A DNA stretch of 64,000 nt from Porcincola sp945869225 (GTDB lineage: Bacteria; Bacillota; Clostridia; Lachnospirales; Lachnospiraceae), in NCBI RefSeq assembly GCF_052118625.1, contig NZ_JBQKGW010000003.1:62001-126000 (forward strand), given 5' to 3'. Within the stretch, counting starts at the first letter, position 1, and each line of letters opens with the position of its first letter. A program made the translations under genes and the position numbers. The notes below the pieces were generated by a model. That model was not told where the DNA came from. It did not search any database and saw only the letters and a program-made list of their open reading frames with translations. Positions 1-9,202 of the stretch are shown here, in pieces.

Positions 1-1058
1 TTTCGGTAAAACAGCTGGATGTCATCGATGACGCTGAGACGATCCTCCGGATCCGGAAGGGCCGGGATGTGATTTCCGTGGAGGAGATTGCGTCGGCACT
101 TGGAAAGAGCAAAAAGGATACCCGGAAGTCGTTGAAGGAAATCCTTCGGAAGGGGATTCTGAACGGACCGGTTTATATGGACCGGGGCGAGACGACGTTG
201 ATTCTCAGCCGCGAGGCGTATGGGCTGTACAGTCAGACCATGGAATCGTACAGGAACAGGAGGCGCGAGGAAGACAGGCAGAAGCGGAAAGCAAAGAGCG
301 ATAAGAAAGAACCGGGGAAAAAGGCGGCAGAAATGTCAGGAGACCGGACGGATGCACCGGAGCTTGGCGGAGAGCCGCTGCCGGAATATGGGAAGCTGCA
401 GGCGCAGAAGAAGGCGCAGCAGGAACACAGAAGAAAGCTCGATGCAGAGACGCAGAAGATTCTGGATGAAGGGCAGGCGTTCATCGGCCATATCCACCAG
501 AAGAACGAGGAGATTCCGGGGGAGGAGATTTCAGCGAAGCTTGACAGGCTTGAGCGGATCGTGACAGGAATCTTTGAACAGGTCGGGAACAGCCCGGAGA
601 GCGCTCCGGATCTCCACAGGCTGATGAGTTACTATCTTCCGACGACACAGAAGCTGATTGATACCTATGCGGCACTGGACGCCCAGCATGTGGAAGGGGA
701 AAATATCGAGAGCGCGAAGCGCGAGATCGAAACCTCGCTTGACACCATCAATGATGCGTATGAGAAACTGTTTGATTCATTTTTCCAGCATACGGCGTGG
801 GACGTCGGGACAGATGTGTCGGTCATGAAGTCCATGCTCCGGCAGGACGGCCTGACCGAGGATGAATTCCAGCAGATGAGACAGGCGCAGGCCGCGGAAC
901 GTCAGAGTCAGAGGCCGCCTTCGGGCGGAGATGCAGGACGGGTTTCAGCCCAGAGCGGCAGCCGGGGGACCGGGGCCGGGCTGCAGGCTGCCGCAGCCGG
1001 AGAAATGGCAGGAATGGCACAGGACCAGCTGGAATCCGGGAAGAAGAAAGAGGTCTGA
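1..1058 (+). CDS. xpaC: XpaC-family protein (5' end outside window)
   Basis: The reading frame is open from base 3 to the stop at 1058 (351 residues visible), so the true start lies upstream of the window; a GTG at 69 is internal. The N-terminal part looks like a small DNA- or protein-binding helical domain (EEIASALGKSKKDTRKSLKE), followed by a charged linker and then an XpaC-like C-terminal half with the YYLPTTQKLIDTYAALD and IETSLDTINDAYEKLFDSFF segments. XpaC proteins were named for 5-bromo-4-chloroindolyl phosphate hydrolysis, but a real enzymatic role is unproven. It is followed by telA 89 bases downstream, the usual partner of xpaC in Firmicutes, so the two are probably one operon. The family call rests on recall of these motifs, not on a search. 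Confidence 0.8.
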   Translation, partial: SVKQLDVIDDAETILRIRKGRDVISVEEIASALGKSKKDTRKSLKEILRKGILNGPVYMDRGETTLILSREAYGLYSQTMESYRNRRREEDRQKRKAKSDKKEPGKKAAEMSGDRTDAPELGGEPLPEYGKLQAQKKAQQEHRRKLDAETQKILDEGQAFIGHIHQKNEEIPGEEISAKLDRLERIVTGIFEQVGNSPESAPDLHRLMSYYLPTTQKLIDTYAALDAQHVEGENIESAKREIETSLDTINDAYEKLFDSFFQHTAWDVGTDVSVMKSMLRQDGLTEDEFQQMRQAQAAERQSQRPPSGGDAGRVSAQSGSRGTGAGLQAAAAGEMAGMAQDQLESGKKKEV

Positions 1059-1147
1059 GGACAAAGTGCGAACGGCGGCTGAGGCCGAGGAAACCTGACA
1101 GGACCAGGGAACGTGATCCGAGAGAACGGGATCGGGAGGAGCAAAGG

Positions 1148-2509
1148 ATGACGGACGAAAACAGAAGCAGCGGGGCGGTCAGCCTGGAAGGGCAGCAGCC
1201 CCGGAAGATCGAGCTGACGTTCGGCGGGGCGGAGGCGGACCCTTCGGCAGAGGCAGGGCAGAGTGCAGCGGACGGGCAGAACGGAAGCCCTGCGGAAGCT
1301 GTTCCCGCGGCGATGACCGCGGAAGAGCTGATGGCGGCTGCGTCAAAGGCGCCGGAAGCTGTCCGGGAGGCGCCGCAGGCCGAACCGAAGGCTGCGGCGT
1401 CCGAGGGCGCGCCGGCAGGGTCAGCCATCAGAGAACATGTGGCGGATGCCATCCGGGATACAGAGGTGATTCTCAGCCCGGAGGAACAGAAGATGGTCGA
1501 TGCATTTGCGGAGAAAATCGACATCACGAATGGCGCAGCCATCATGCAGTACGGCGCGGGTACTCAGAAAAAGATGTCCGAATTCTCGGATACAGCCCTG
1601 GCAAATGTCCGCAACAAGGATATGGGGGAGGTTGGAAAACAGATCTCCGGACTGGTGTCGGAGCTTCAGAGCTTCGATGTGACGAAGGAGGAGAACGGTT
1701 TCCTGCGTTTCTTCAAGAAGAGTGCGAACAAGGTGACTGCGCTGCAGGCAAAGTACGATAAGACGGAGGATTCCGTAAAAGCCATCTCAGATGCACTTGA
1801 GAAGCATCAGATTCAGCTGATGAAGGATGTTGCGACGCTCGACCGGATGTATGCGCTGAACCTTTCCTACTTCAAGGAGCTGACGATGTACATCGCGGCC
1901 GGAAAGAAGAAGCTCGCCGAGGTGCGGGGCGGAGAACTCCTGAAACTGGAGGAGAAGGCAAAAATGAGCCAGGATGCGCAGGACGCGCAGGCGGCGAAGG
2001 ATCTGGCAGCTTACTGCAACCGCTTTGAGAAGAAGCTGTACGATCTTGAGCTGACCAGGCAGATCGCGCTTCAGACAGGACCTCAGATCCGGCTTGTGCA
2101 GGATTCGGATACGATGATGGCGGAAAAAATCCAGTCGACCATCGTGAACACGATTCCGCTCTGGAAAAATCAGATGGTGATCGCCCTGGGTGTAGAGCAT
2201 TCGAACCAGGCGGCGAAGGCCGAGCGGGAAGTGACGGATATGACGAATCAGCTTCTGCAGAAGAATGCCCAGCAGCTCCATACGGCGTCCGTTGAGACGG
2301 CGAAGGCTTCCGAGCGGGGGGTTGTGGATATGGAGACGCTCAGGCAGACCAATGCGCAGCTGATTGCAACGTTGGACGATGTGGTGAAGATCCAGGAGGA
2401 AGGTCATCAGAAGCGTGCGGCAGCCGAGGCGGAGATGCAGAAGATGGAGACAGAGCTTAAAAACAGGCTTCTTCAGGTCTCCCAGACACAGGTGAACAGG
2501 CAATCATAA
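1148..2509 (+). CDS. telA: TelA-family toxic anion resistance protein
   Basis: A 453-residue protein. Residues 1 to about 95 are an Ala/Glu/Gly-rich disordered leader; the conserved TelA region follows, largely alpha-helical, with KNQMVIALGVEHSNQAAKAE near residues 345-365 and a long coiled-coil C-terminus. TelA proteins are linked to tellurite and other toxic-anion or envelope-stress resistance; the mechanism is unclear. The ATG at 1148 has GGGAGGAGCAAAGG just upstream, a clear ribosome binding site. The pairing with the XpaC-family gene upstream is the normal arrangement. No metal-binding motif or membrane segment is visible. Family identity is firm; function in this organism is inference. 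Confidence 0.88.
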   Translation: MTDENRSSGAVSLEGQQPRKIELTFGGAEADPSAEAGQSAADGQNGSPAEAVPAAMTAEELMAAASKAPEAVREAPQAEPKAAASEGAPAGSAIREHVADAIRDTEVILSPEEQKMVDAFAEKIDITNGAAIMQYGAGTQKKMSEFSDTALANVRNKDMGEVGKQISGLVSELQSFDVTKEENGFLRFFKKSANKVTALQAKYDKTEDSVKAISDALEKHQIQLMKDVATLDRMYALNLSYFKELTMYIAAGKKKLAEVRGGELLKLEEKAKMSQDAQDAQAAKDLAAYCNRFEKKLYDLELTRQIALQTGPQIRLVQDSDTMMAEKIQSTIVNTIPLWKNQMVIALGVEHSNQAAKAEREVTDMTNQLLQKNAQQLHTASVETAKASERGVVDMETLRQTNAQLIATLDDVVKIQEEGHQKRAAAEAEMQKMETELKNRLLQVSQTQVNRQS

Positions 2510-2511
2510 CC

Positions 2512-2540
2512 TTGCTCTTTCATCCTGTGCGGCTTATAAT
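2512..2540 (+). promoter_or_regulatory. Promoter TTGCTC-17-TATAAT
   Basis: A -35 TTGCTC at 2512-2517 and a consensus -10 TATAAT at 2535-2540, separated by 17 bases, begin directly after the telA stop codon. They give the zinc-ribbon membrane protein gene its own transcription start about 30 bases before its ATG. Confidence 0.65.
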
Positions 2541-2576
2541 AAATCGAACTATGTTGGTTTGGGGAGATCAGTCATC

Positions 2577-4214
2577 ATGAAAAGATGTGTATTTTGCGGA
2601 ACGGAGAATGACGACAGCGCGACAGTGTGCGTCAGATGCCACAATCAGCTTCCTGACCGTCCGGACGGCGAGGAGCAGAGGCTGACCGGCTTCTCCGGCG
2701 ATCCGGCTGTGGACGGAGACAGGAGGGATGCCAGCGGGTTTGAACCTGCATCGAGGATGCCTGAGGACGTGGCAGCCCCGCGGGAGCAGGACTCCGTAAA
2801 GCCTGAAAATGAAGAAGCGGCCGAGGAGAAGCAACAGTCCAGCACAGACCAGTCGGACGAGGAGGCGCTCCAGAGTTTTGCGGCGCAGTCCGGTCAAAAC
2901 GTGCAGAATACAGCGGATGGGACTTCGCAGCCATCCGGTGAGACACAGGAATCATCGAATGGGGTTCAGCCGGAGGCTGGTCTGAACGAGGAAGCTGTGT
3001 CCGCTGATGCGGAAGAAAAGAGCGGTCTGGACGCGCAGGCCGGAGAGCCTGTCCAGAATGCAGCCGTTGACTACCGCCAGGGAGCGGTGGGTGCGGCGGC
3101 AGCGTCATTTGCGCAGCAGCCAGAGGGAACAGCCGCAGGCCGAATTCCGCCGAGAGCGCCCGAGGGCGGTGCGGACGGTTTCGGCGTCGGAAGAGGGCAG
3201 ACCTACGGCGCACGCCAGCAGTACGAGGCACGCGGGGGACGGTATGCGGCGCCCACGAGAGAGCAGTATGGCAGTGCGGGATACGGCTACCGGCAGGGGC
3301 CGGAGGCGGCGCAGGGACGCCCGGATCTGGCGAGGATGAACACGGCGGTCGGGAGCAAAACCATCCTGTTCCGTTCCAGAAAGATGGTCAGAGGCTTTCT
3401 GTTTTTCCTGATGACGCTGTTTTTCACGGTGATGGTGGCTGTGAATCTCTGCAACCTCGCGCTCCCGGGTTCGATGGATCCGAAGGTTTCGAACGCATAC
3501 TACAATCTTTCCAACCTGGATTCGAGCCTGGAGGGAGTGCTTGGAAGCAGCAATGGCTTCGCGACGCAGCTGCTCACTGAGCTTGCAAAGCAGATTGTGT
3601 CGATGGCGGTCAATGTGAACGGCATCATCCAGCAGCTTGGAACGAGTGTCCAGCTGTCGATTCTGCTGATCTTCGCAGTTCCGAATGTACTGTTTGCCCT
3701 TGCTCTGTGGATCATGTTTATTCAGACGAAGCGGGATCGTTCGAAGTTCGGACTTGGCGGGTATACGCTTGCCAGAGTGATGATGGTTCTGAAGTTTGTC
3801 GTTGCCTGCCTGGTTCTGGCAGTCGGCCTGATCATATCGGTGTATTTCGTGGTGGTCGGGGCTTCCAGCGCACGGTTCACAAGCAGCTTCATTCAGGGGC
3901 TGATCATGCTGATTATCATGATCTTCATCGCAATCTTTACGATCATGTACTACATCCAGTGGATGTATACACTCAAGTGCGTGAAGGTCAACGTCAGGAG
4001 CGGGAGCGACATCGGGCGGGTGCCGACCTATGTCGGGATCCTTTCGATTATCCTGGCTGTTTTCTTCGCACTGATGCTTCTTCCGCTGGCACCCAATGAC
4101 TATCTGGGGCTTGCGGCAGGCGGAACAAAAGCGCTCTACTTCCTTGTTTCGGGCATCTGGCTGCTGAAGTACCACCGGGTTGTCAGGAGGGCAGCGGCTC
4201 TCAGGGCGTCATGA
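2577..4214 (+). CDS. Zinc-ribbon multipass membrane protein, function unknown
   Basis: A 545-residue protein. It opens with a zinc ribbon (CVFCGTENDDSATVCVRC, residues 4-21), continues with about 230 residues of Glu/Gln/Ala/Gly-rich disorder containing RGG-like and YGxRQ stretches, and ends with about six hydrophobic segments (for example FLFFLMTLFFTVMVAVNLC, LSILLIFAVPNVLFALALW, LIMLIIMIFIAIFTIMYY). I do not recognise a named family. The topology suggests a cytoplasmic zinc ribbon and tail on a membrane domain. ATG 2577 is chosen over the TTG at 2559 because GGGGAGA lies nine bases before it. It has its own promoter and a terminator at 4253, so it is a single-gene unit beside xpaC-telA. Confidence 0.72.
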   Translation: MKRCVFCGTENDDSATVCVRCHNQLPDRPDGEEQRLTGFSGDPAVDGDRRDASGFEPASRMPEDVAAPREQDSVKPENEEAAEEKQQSSTDQSDEEALQSFAAQSGQNVQNTADGTSQPSGETQESSNGVQPEAGLNEEAVSADAEEKSGLDAQAGEPVQNAAVDYRQGAVGAAAASFAQQPEGTAAGRIPPRAPEGGADGFGVGRGQTYGARQQYEARGGRYAAPTREQYGSAGYGYRQGPEAAQGRPDLARMNTAVGSKTILFRSRKMVRGFLFFLMTLFFTVMVAVNLCNLALPGSMDPKVSNAYYNLSNLDSSLEGVLGSSNGFATQLLTELAKQIVSMAVNVNGIIQQLGTSVQLSILLIFAVPNVLFALALWIMFIQTKRDRSKFGLGGYTLARVMMVLKFVVACLVLAVGLIISVYFVVVGASSARFTSSFIQGLIMLIIMIFIAIFTIMYYIQWMYTLKCVKVNVRSGSDIGRVPTYVGILSIILAVFFALMLLPLAPNDYLGLAAGGTKALYFLVSGIWLLKYHRVVRRAAALRAS

Positions 4215-4252
4215 GTGCGGCGATGCCGGACAGTCAATTTACAGATGGTTTG

Positions 4253-4289
4253 AAGGCCTGCAGGGAGATGATCTCTGCGGGCCTTTTTT
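4253..4289 (+). terminator. Rho-independent terminator
   Basis: AAGGCCTGCAG pairs with CTGCGGGCCTT (one G-T pair) around a short loop and runs into TTTTTT. It closes the zinc-ribbon membrane protein gene. Confidence 0.85.
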
Positions 4290-4342
4290 CTGTCTTTTAC
4301 TGGCTTAAGAAACTCTTAAACAATATTTTACAGGAAAATCAA

Positions 4343-4371
4343 GTGACGACATCCCGCAATGATGCTATGAT
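4343..4371 (+). promoter_or_regulatory. Possible promoter GTGACG-17-TATGAT
   Basis: A weak -35 (GTGACG) and a good -10 (TATGAT at 4366-4371) with 17-base spacing lie about 57 bases before the TTG start of the first L,D-transpeptidase gene. Confidence 0.45.
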
Positions 4372-4427
4372 CGTTCCATCAGACAAGTACAGTACATGAA
4401 AAAGAACATGATAAAGGGGTAAGGACT

Positions 4428-5861
4428 TTGAAGGGGAATAAGGCAGTTAAAATCGTATTGCTTGCGCTGCTTGGAGCGCTTGGTGTTGCCGTCGCTGTGC
4501 TGGTCTCATATCTGAGCCGCGAGTGGAACCGGACAACCTATTTTGACAAGACAACCATCAACGGGTTTGATGTATCCGAACGAAAACCGGAGGATGTCCT
4601 GCACATACTGACGGATGCCTATTCGGCACCGAAGATCACGCTGACGGAAGGCGGAAAAGAGGAGGGAACCTGGACACTCAGCCAGCTTGGGTATACGGTT
4701 GATCAGACAAAGCTCCTCGCAGGGCTTCAGGATGCGCTGAAGAAGCAACGGGCAAGCATCCCGATCCTGCTGGACGGTATCATGAACGGCAACGAGTTCA
4801 CACTGGATATTCCATTTTCTTCGGATGAGGGAAAGATCAGCTCTGTGGTTACGGCAGCCAATCTGAAGGATCCCAGAGTTGAAAACGCGAATGCTGAGCT
4901 CGTCTATGATGAGGGAACAAAGACGTACTCAATTAAGCCGGAGGTTCAGGGAACGCAGCTGGATGACGGTGACATTCAGAAGCTGGTGAAGACGGAGGCC
5001 GAAAAGCTGGTGACTTCCGCGAAGCCGGCGGGCGATGTGAGCGTGGAGATTCCGTCAGATCTATACAAAAAGCCGGATGTTCTGTCGACCGACGAGACGC
5101 TTAACCTTCAGATGAACACATACAATGCCTATGATCAGGCTGTCATCACCTACGATTTCGGGACGCAGAAGGAAGTGCTGGACTGGAACACCATCAAGGA
5201 CTGGGTGTTCTTCCAGAACGGCCAGGGGATGCTGAGCGAGGAAAAGATCCGCGCTTATGTAACAAGCCTTGCTGCGAAGTACAACACGATCTACTACACA
5301 CGGACCTTCACGACGACAGGCGGACAGCAGATTACCTTTACGGACAGTGAGAATAATTATGGCTATCTGGTCGACGAGGATGGGGAATACCAGCAGCTTC
5401 TCTCGGATATCCAGAGCAATACAGCCGTGGAGCGGGAGCCGGTCTATTCGTACAAGGGCGTCGGAAGAGACGGAACGAACGACCTTCTGGAGTATGTGGA
5501 GATCAATATCACGCAGCAGCATCTGTGGTTCTACAAGAACGGGCAGCTGGTTGTGGACAGCAGTGTCGTGACGGGCAATGTGTCGAAGAAGCAGGAGACA
5601 CAGACGGGAATCTTCCCGATCGCCTATAAGCAGAGTCCGGCGACACTGATTCCGTCCAATGAGACCAATGGAACACCGGTCCAGTACTGGATGCCGTTCT
5701 ATGACGGGCAGGGACTCCACGATGCAAGCTGGAGAACGGCCTTCGGCGGGAATATCTACCAGACCAACGGATCGCATGGCTGTGTCAATCTGCCGCCGGC
5801 TGTCGCAGCGACGATCTATGAGAATATCGATACCGGAACGCCGGTGATTCTGTATAAGTAA
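4428..5861 (+). CDS. L,D-transpeptidase with peptidoglycan-binding domain (first of three)
   Basis: A 477-residue protein. Residues 5-27 form a membrane anchor (KIVLLALLGALGVAVAVLVS). A long extracellular region with a VanW/PG_binding_4-like fold follows, and then a YkuD catalytic domain ending in SHGCVN, with the nucleophile at Cys452. L,D-transpeptidases make 3-3 cross-links in peptidoglycan or attach proteins to it, using tetrapeptide stems, and resist most penicillins. The start is a TTG preceded by GGGGTAAGGA; no in-frame ATG fits. It shares architecture with the gene at 6131 and probably arose with it by duplication. It is transcribed alone between terminator 4253 and promoter 5910. Confidence 0.9.
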   Translation: MKGNKAVKIVLLALLGALGVAVAVLVSYLSREWNRTTYFDKTTINGFDVSERKPEDVLHILTDAYSAPKITLTEGGKEEGTWTLSQLGYTVDQTKLLAGLQDALKKQRASIPILLDGIMNGNEFTLDIPFSSDEGKISSVVTAANLKDPRVENANAELVYDEGTKTYSIKPEVQGTQLDDGDIQKLVKTEAEKLVTSAKPAGDVSVEIPSDLYKKPDVLSTDETLNLQMNTYNAYDQAVITYDFGTQKEVLDWNTIKDWVFFQNGQGMLSEEKIRAYVTSLAAKYNTIYYTRTFTTTGGQQITFTDSENNYGYLVDEDGEYQQLLSDIQSNTAVEREPVYSYKGVGRDGTNDLLEYVEINITQQHLWFYKNGQLVVDSSVVTGNVSKKQETQTGIFPIAYKQSPATLIPSNETNGTPVQYWMPFYDGQGLHDASWRTAFGGNIYQTNGSHGCVNLPPAVAATIYENIDTGTPVILYK

Positions 5862-5909
5862 TCGTATCAGAAAGAGCGGCAGGAGCCTTATAAAAATTTG
5901 GAAACGGCG

Positions 5910-5937
5910 TTGAATTTGAAGGTGAATTCGATATAAT
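5910..5937 (+). promoter_or_regulatory. Promoter TTGAAT-16-TATAAT with long leader
   Basis: TTGAAT at 5910-5915 and TATAAT at 5932-5937 are spaced by 16 bases. The transcript would carry a leader of about 185 bases before the ATG at 6131. The leader can form a GC-rich hairpin (CAGGCGGC with GCCG and CCTG around 6006-6045), but it matches no riboswitch or small-RNA family I recognise. Confidence 0.65.
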
Positions 5938-6130
5938 AATAAAAAGTAGTTTGCGCAGGACTTCTGAACGGTGGTGTCTGAGGCAGCCATCGGGAATGGT
6001 ACGGCAGGCGGCTGTGGGGAAAATTTTCGCCGTCTACCTGATCGAGGGACCTGGGCAAGAGGCGCATGTGGGGAGCGCACGGAGGCTGTAAGGGCGGTTT
6101 TCGTGTGGAAACAGTCATAAGGGGCAGCAG

Positions 6131-8365
6131 ATGAACAGGGGAAATCTGGCGGAAGATCCGAGGGTAGATCGGCCGTCATCAAGCCGTTATTCCCGCTACG
6201 GCAGAGAGGGCAATGCTCTTCTGTACGTCAGCGATCGCGAGTGGAAGAAGGTTCTGGCAGAGGAGAAGGCAGCTTCAGCGAGGCAGTCGCGGAAGAAGTC
6301 TTCCGCTGGTGTGAAGAGCGTCCATTCAGCGAAGAGGAACGTATACGCAGCGGAACAGACACAGGGAAGAGACAAAGGCGTCAGTGCGCCGGCAGCAGCT
6401 TTTTCAAAGCTGGAAGTCGGAATGCACGGACGCTTATTTGGCGTTAAGGAAAATTCTGCTGCATCAGCCTCAGAGTCAGAAAGGAGAAAAGCAAACGGGC
6501 CGGTCTGGCGGCCGGAACCGGCTGCCGGCGGAAAAGCGGCCAGTGATCTGGAGAGACGCATGGAGGAGGCATCTTCTGTATTTGGTACGGTAAAGATGGC
6601 CCGTCCTTATCTGAATGCGCCAAATCCGCTTCTTGAGAGCCGGAATATCAGGCGGGCAGAGAGCCGGAAGGTCAGACAGGCAGAGAGCCGGAAGGTCAGA
6701 CCGGCAGAGAGCTGGAATATCAGACCGGCAGAGAGCCGGAATAGCAGGCCGGCCGGGCCTGCTGCGGATAGAAGGCAGCCAGCGAAAGCGGAGAGAAGCC
6801 AGAAGACGGTTTCTCCTGTTTCGCTTCGGAAGGTTCTTGTGGCGTCCGGAGTCGGCCTTCTGACAGCCGGTTACATTGCGGCAGGCGTTCATTTCAGTGA
6901 TCACTTTTATCCTTCGACGGAATTCTTCGGGATCAAGGCTTCGGGACTTACGGTGGCGGAAGTGAAGCGGCAGGTTGAGAAGAAGGTGGAGGGATACCAG
7001 CTTCAGATCAAAGGACGTTCTTCCAGCAGCTCGAGCAGCGGAACGGGCGACCGGATTACAGCTGACGAGATCGGGATGAAGTACCGGGACAATGGGATGA
7101 TCGACCGTTCCATGAAGCAGCAGTACTCGGTAGTCTGGCCGGTCGCGCTGCTGAAGACAATCCTGGTCCCGAATGAGGAAAAGCTTGGAACAGAATACAA
7201 TTCATCACTTGTCGATTCGACGATAAGAAACCTGACGTTATTTGACAGCAGCCGCGTGATCGAGCCCAAGAACGCAGAGCTGAAGTATACGGCGGATGGG
7301 GCTGTCATCACGAAGGAGGTCATGGGTACCAGACTGGACTATGACAAGACGAAAGCAGCCATTATCCACGCATTGAACGATGGTTCTACATCCATCGATC
7401 TTGAAAAGGAGGGACTGTACCAGAATCCGGAGGTGTATGCCGATGATGATGCCCTCAATGAGAAGGTGAAAGCCCTGAATCAGGTTCTGGGTGCGAATGT
7501 CACACTTGGGATGGGGGATCAGAGCGTTCAGATCAATCCCAGGATGACAGCGCAAACCTTCCTTTCTCTGGATATGGATGGAAACTACTACGTCGATGAC
7601 AGCAAGGTTGCCTCCTATGTCGTGAAGCTGGCCGACCGCACGGATACGGTTGGAAGAAAGCGGACCTTCCGCACAAGCCTTGGCACGACAGTTGAGCTCG
7701 AGGGCGGGGATTACGGATGGACGCTGGACGCGGATTCCACCGCGCAGGAGCTGGAGGAGGCGCTGAAGGAAAAGAAAAAGGAGGCGCTGGAGCCTGTCTA
7801 TTTCACAACGGGGCTGTGCCGGGACAAGAATGATATCGGCACGACCTATGTAGAGATTGACCTCACGAATCAGCATATGTGGTTCTACAAGAACGGATCA
7901 CTTGTTGTCGATACACCAGTCGTAACGGGGAATCCTCAGAAGAATAACGAGACGCCTTCCGGAGGCGTCTGGTCGCTCAAGGGAAAGTACCGAAATGCGA
8001 CGCTGAAGGGGGAAGGGTACGCGACACCGGTTGATTACTGGCTGCCTTTCAATGGTGGAGTCGGGATCCACGATCTGCAGAAGCGCTATTACTTCGGCGG
8101 AAGTGTTTACAATGGAGCAGGCTCACATGGCTGCATTAATACGCCTCTTGCCGCTGTAAAACTGATCTACAACGGAATCGGAGCCGGGACGCCTGTTGTT
8201 GTATACAAGGATGACTCACAGGAGGCGGTCTCCCAGAATACCGGGATGCAGGATATCCGGACGATCACATCCTATATTGAGGCACAATATGGAACGGTGT
8301 CTGATGATGCAGATAGTGAGGACGAGACGAGCAGGTCCACTCAGTCAGCGGAGGTGCAGAGATGA
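6131..8365 (+). CDS. Large L,D-transpeptidase with repeat-rich cytoplasmic leader (second of three)
   Basis: A 744-residue protein. Residues 1 to about 230 are a charged cytoplasmic leader that includes five tandem 8-residue repeats of the type ESRKVRPA (bases 6635-6754). A membrane segment follows (VLVASGVGLLTAGYIAAGV, near residue 240), then a peptidoglycan-binding region with a Ser run (GRSSSSSSSGTG), and a YkuD domain with SHGCIN (nucleophile Cys668) and a short acidic tail. The role is 3-3 cross-linking of peptidoglycan. The start has AGGGGC upstream. The last bases overlap the next gene as ATGA, giving translational coupling to a HAD phosphatase. The leader is unusually long for the family and may bind a cytoplasmic partner; that is inference. 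Confidence 0.88.
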   Translation: MNRGNLAEDPRVDRPSSSRYSRYGREGNALLYVSDREWKKVLAEEKAASARQSRKKSSAGVKSVHSAKRNVYAAEQTQGRDKGVSAPAAAFSKLEVGMHGRLFGVKENSAASASESERRKANGPVWRPEPAAGGKAASDLERRMEEASSVFGTVKMARPYLNAPNPLLESRNIRRAESRKVRQAESRKVRPAESWNIRPAESRNSRPAGPAADRRQPAKAERSQKTVSPVSLRKVLVASGVGLLTAGYIAAGVHFSDHFYPSTEFFGIKASGLTVAEVKRQVEKKVEGYQLQIKGRSSSSSSSGTGDRITADEIGMKYRDNGMIDRSMKQQYSVVWPVALLKTILVPNEEKLGTEYNSSLVDSTIRNLTLFDSSRVIEPKNAELKYTADGAVITKEVMGTRLDYDKTKAAIIHALNDGSTSIDLEKEGLYQNPEVYADDDALNEKVKALNQVLGANVTLGMGDQSVQINPRMTAQTFLSLDMDGNYYVDDSKVASYVVKLADRTDTVGRKRTFRTSLGTTVELEGGDYGWTLDADSTAQELEEALKEKKKEALEPVYFTTGLCRDKNDIGTTYVEIDLTNQHMWFYKNGSLVVDTPVVTGNPQKNNETPSGGVWSLKGKYRNATLKGEGYATPVDYWLPFNGGVGIHDLQKRYYFGGSVYNGAGSHGCINTPLAAVKLIYNGIGAGTPVVVYKDDSQEAVSQNTGMQDIRTITSYIEAQYGTVSDDADSEDETSRSTQSAEVQR
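6635..6754 (+). repeat. Five tandem 24-bp in-frame repeats
   Basis: Five consecutive 24-base units, each encoding an 8-residue module (ESRNIRRA, ESRKVRQA, ESRKVRPA, ESWNIRPA, ESRNSRPA), lie inside the cytoplasmic leader of the second L,D-transpeptidase. The modules are strongly basic. Confidence 0.9.
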
Positions 8366-9021
8366 AATACAGGTATGCGCTTTTTGATTTGGATGGAACA
8401 GTCATCGATTCAGGAGAGGGGATTACGAAGAGTACACAGTACGCGCTCTCAAGGATGGGGATTGAGGAACCGGATCTTCACAGGCTGAGGGCCTTTGTAG
8501 GTCCGCCGCTGCTCGATTCTTTCCGGGATCTTTATGGAATGAGCGAGGAGAAGGCCCGGGAGGCGGTTGACTGGTACAGGGAGCGTTACAGCAGCAGGGG
8601 GCTGTATGAATGTCATCCCTATGAAGGCATCGGAAAACTGCTGGAAGCGCTTCAGCAGGAAGGACGAGAGCTTGCCGTTGCCTCCTCGAAGCCTGAACGC
8701 TTTGTACGGGAGATTCTCGAACACTTCGGGATAGGACAGTATTTTTCTGAGATCGTCGGGGCAACGATGGATGAGAAACTCAGTTCGAAGCCGGACATCA
8801 TCAGGGAGGTTTTCAGAAGGGGGAAGCTGACACAGGCTGACAAGGCCTCCGTGGTCATGATCGGTGACCGGCGATTTGATATCGAGGGGGCAAATGAAAC
8901 AGGCCTTGATTCCATCGGCGTCTATTATGGCTTTGCCGAACCGGGGGAGCTCGAGAAGGCAGGCGCAACATATATTGCGGAGACGGTTCAGGATCTTGCT
9001 GATCTGTTCAGAAGGATATGA
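8362..9021 (+). CDS. HAD-superfamily hydrolase, phosphoglycolate-phosphatase-like
   Basis: A 219-residue HAD hydrolase. Motif I is FDLDGTVIDS (residues 7-16), motif II lies in AVASSKPE, and the loop-4 acidic motif is VVMIGDRRFDIEGA. A helical cap sits between motifs I and II. It is closest in pattern to the Gph/PpaX group, which dephosphorylates phosphoglycolate or pyrophosphate; the true substrate cannot be told from sequence. The ATG overlaps the stop of the upstream L,D-transpeptidase gene (ATGA), so translation is coupled. No terminator is visible before the ArsR-like gene. Confidence 0.85.
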   Translation: MKYRYALFDLDGTVIDSGEGITKSTQYALSRMGIEEPDLHRLRAFVGPPLLDSFRDLYGMSEEKAREAVDWYRERYSSRGLYECHPYEGIGKLLEALQQEGRELAVASSKPERFVREILEHFGIGQYFSEIVGATMDEKLSSKPDIIREVFRRGKLTQADKASVVMIGDRRFDIEGANETGLDSIGVYYGFAEPGELEKAGATYIAETVQDLADLFRRI

Positions 9022-9202
9022 ATCATCTATATATCGAAAATAGTAGATATGAAAGAAAAAGTCAAGAGAAATTTTAAAAATATTGGTTTCGGTTGTCTGA
9101 ATTTTGACAGGGCATGAAAACAGTGGGACAGGATTCTTCTCTGCCATGGGAGTGGCGGAAGAAGTTGACATATATAGATCTGATCAATCGGGGGAGCAGA
9201 TG

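Noticed and set aside
4211..4399. A 62-codon frame after the zinc-ribbon membrane protein
   Set aside because: It contains the terminator hairpin and T-run and has no ribosome binding site.
5938..6130. 6S RNA or SRP RNA in the leader before the second L,D-transpeptidase
   Set aside because: Length and GC content were suggestive, but neither the 6S central bubble nor the SRP tetraloop region (GGAAGG/AGCAG block) could be matched.
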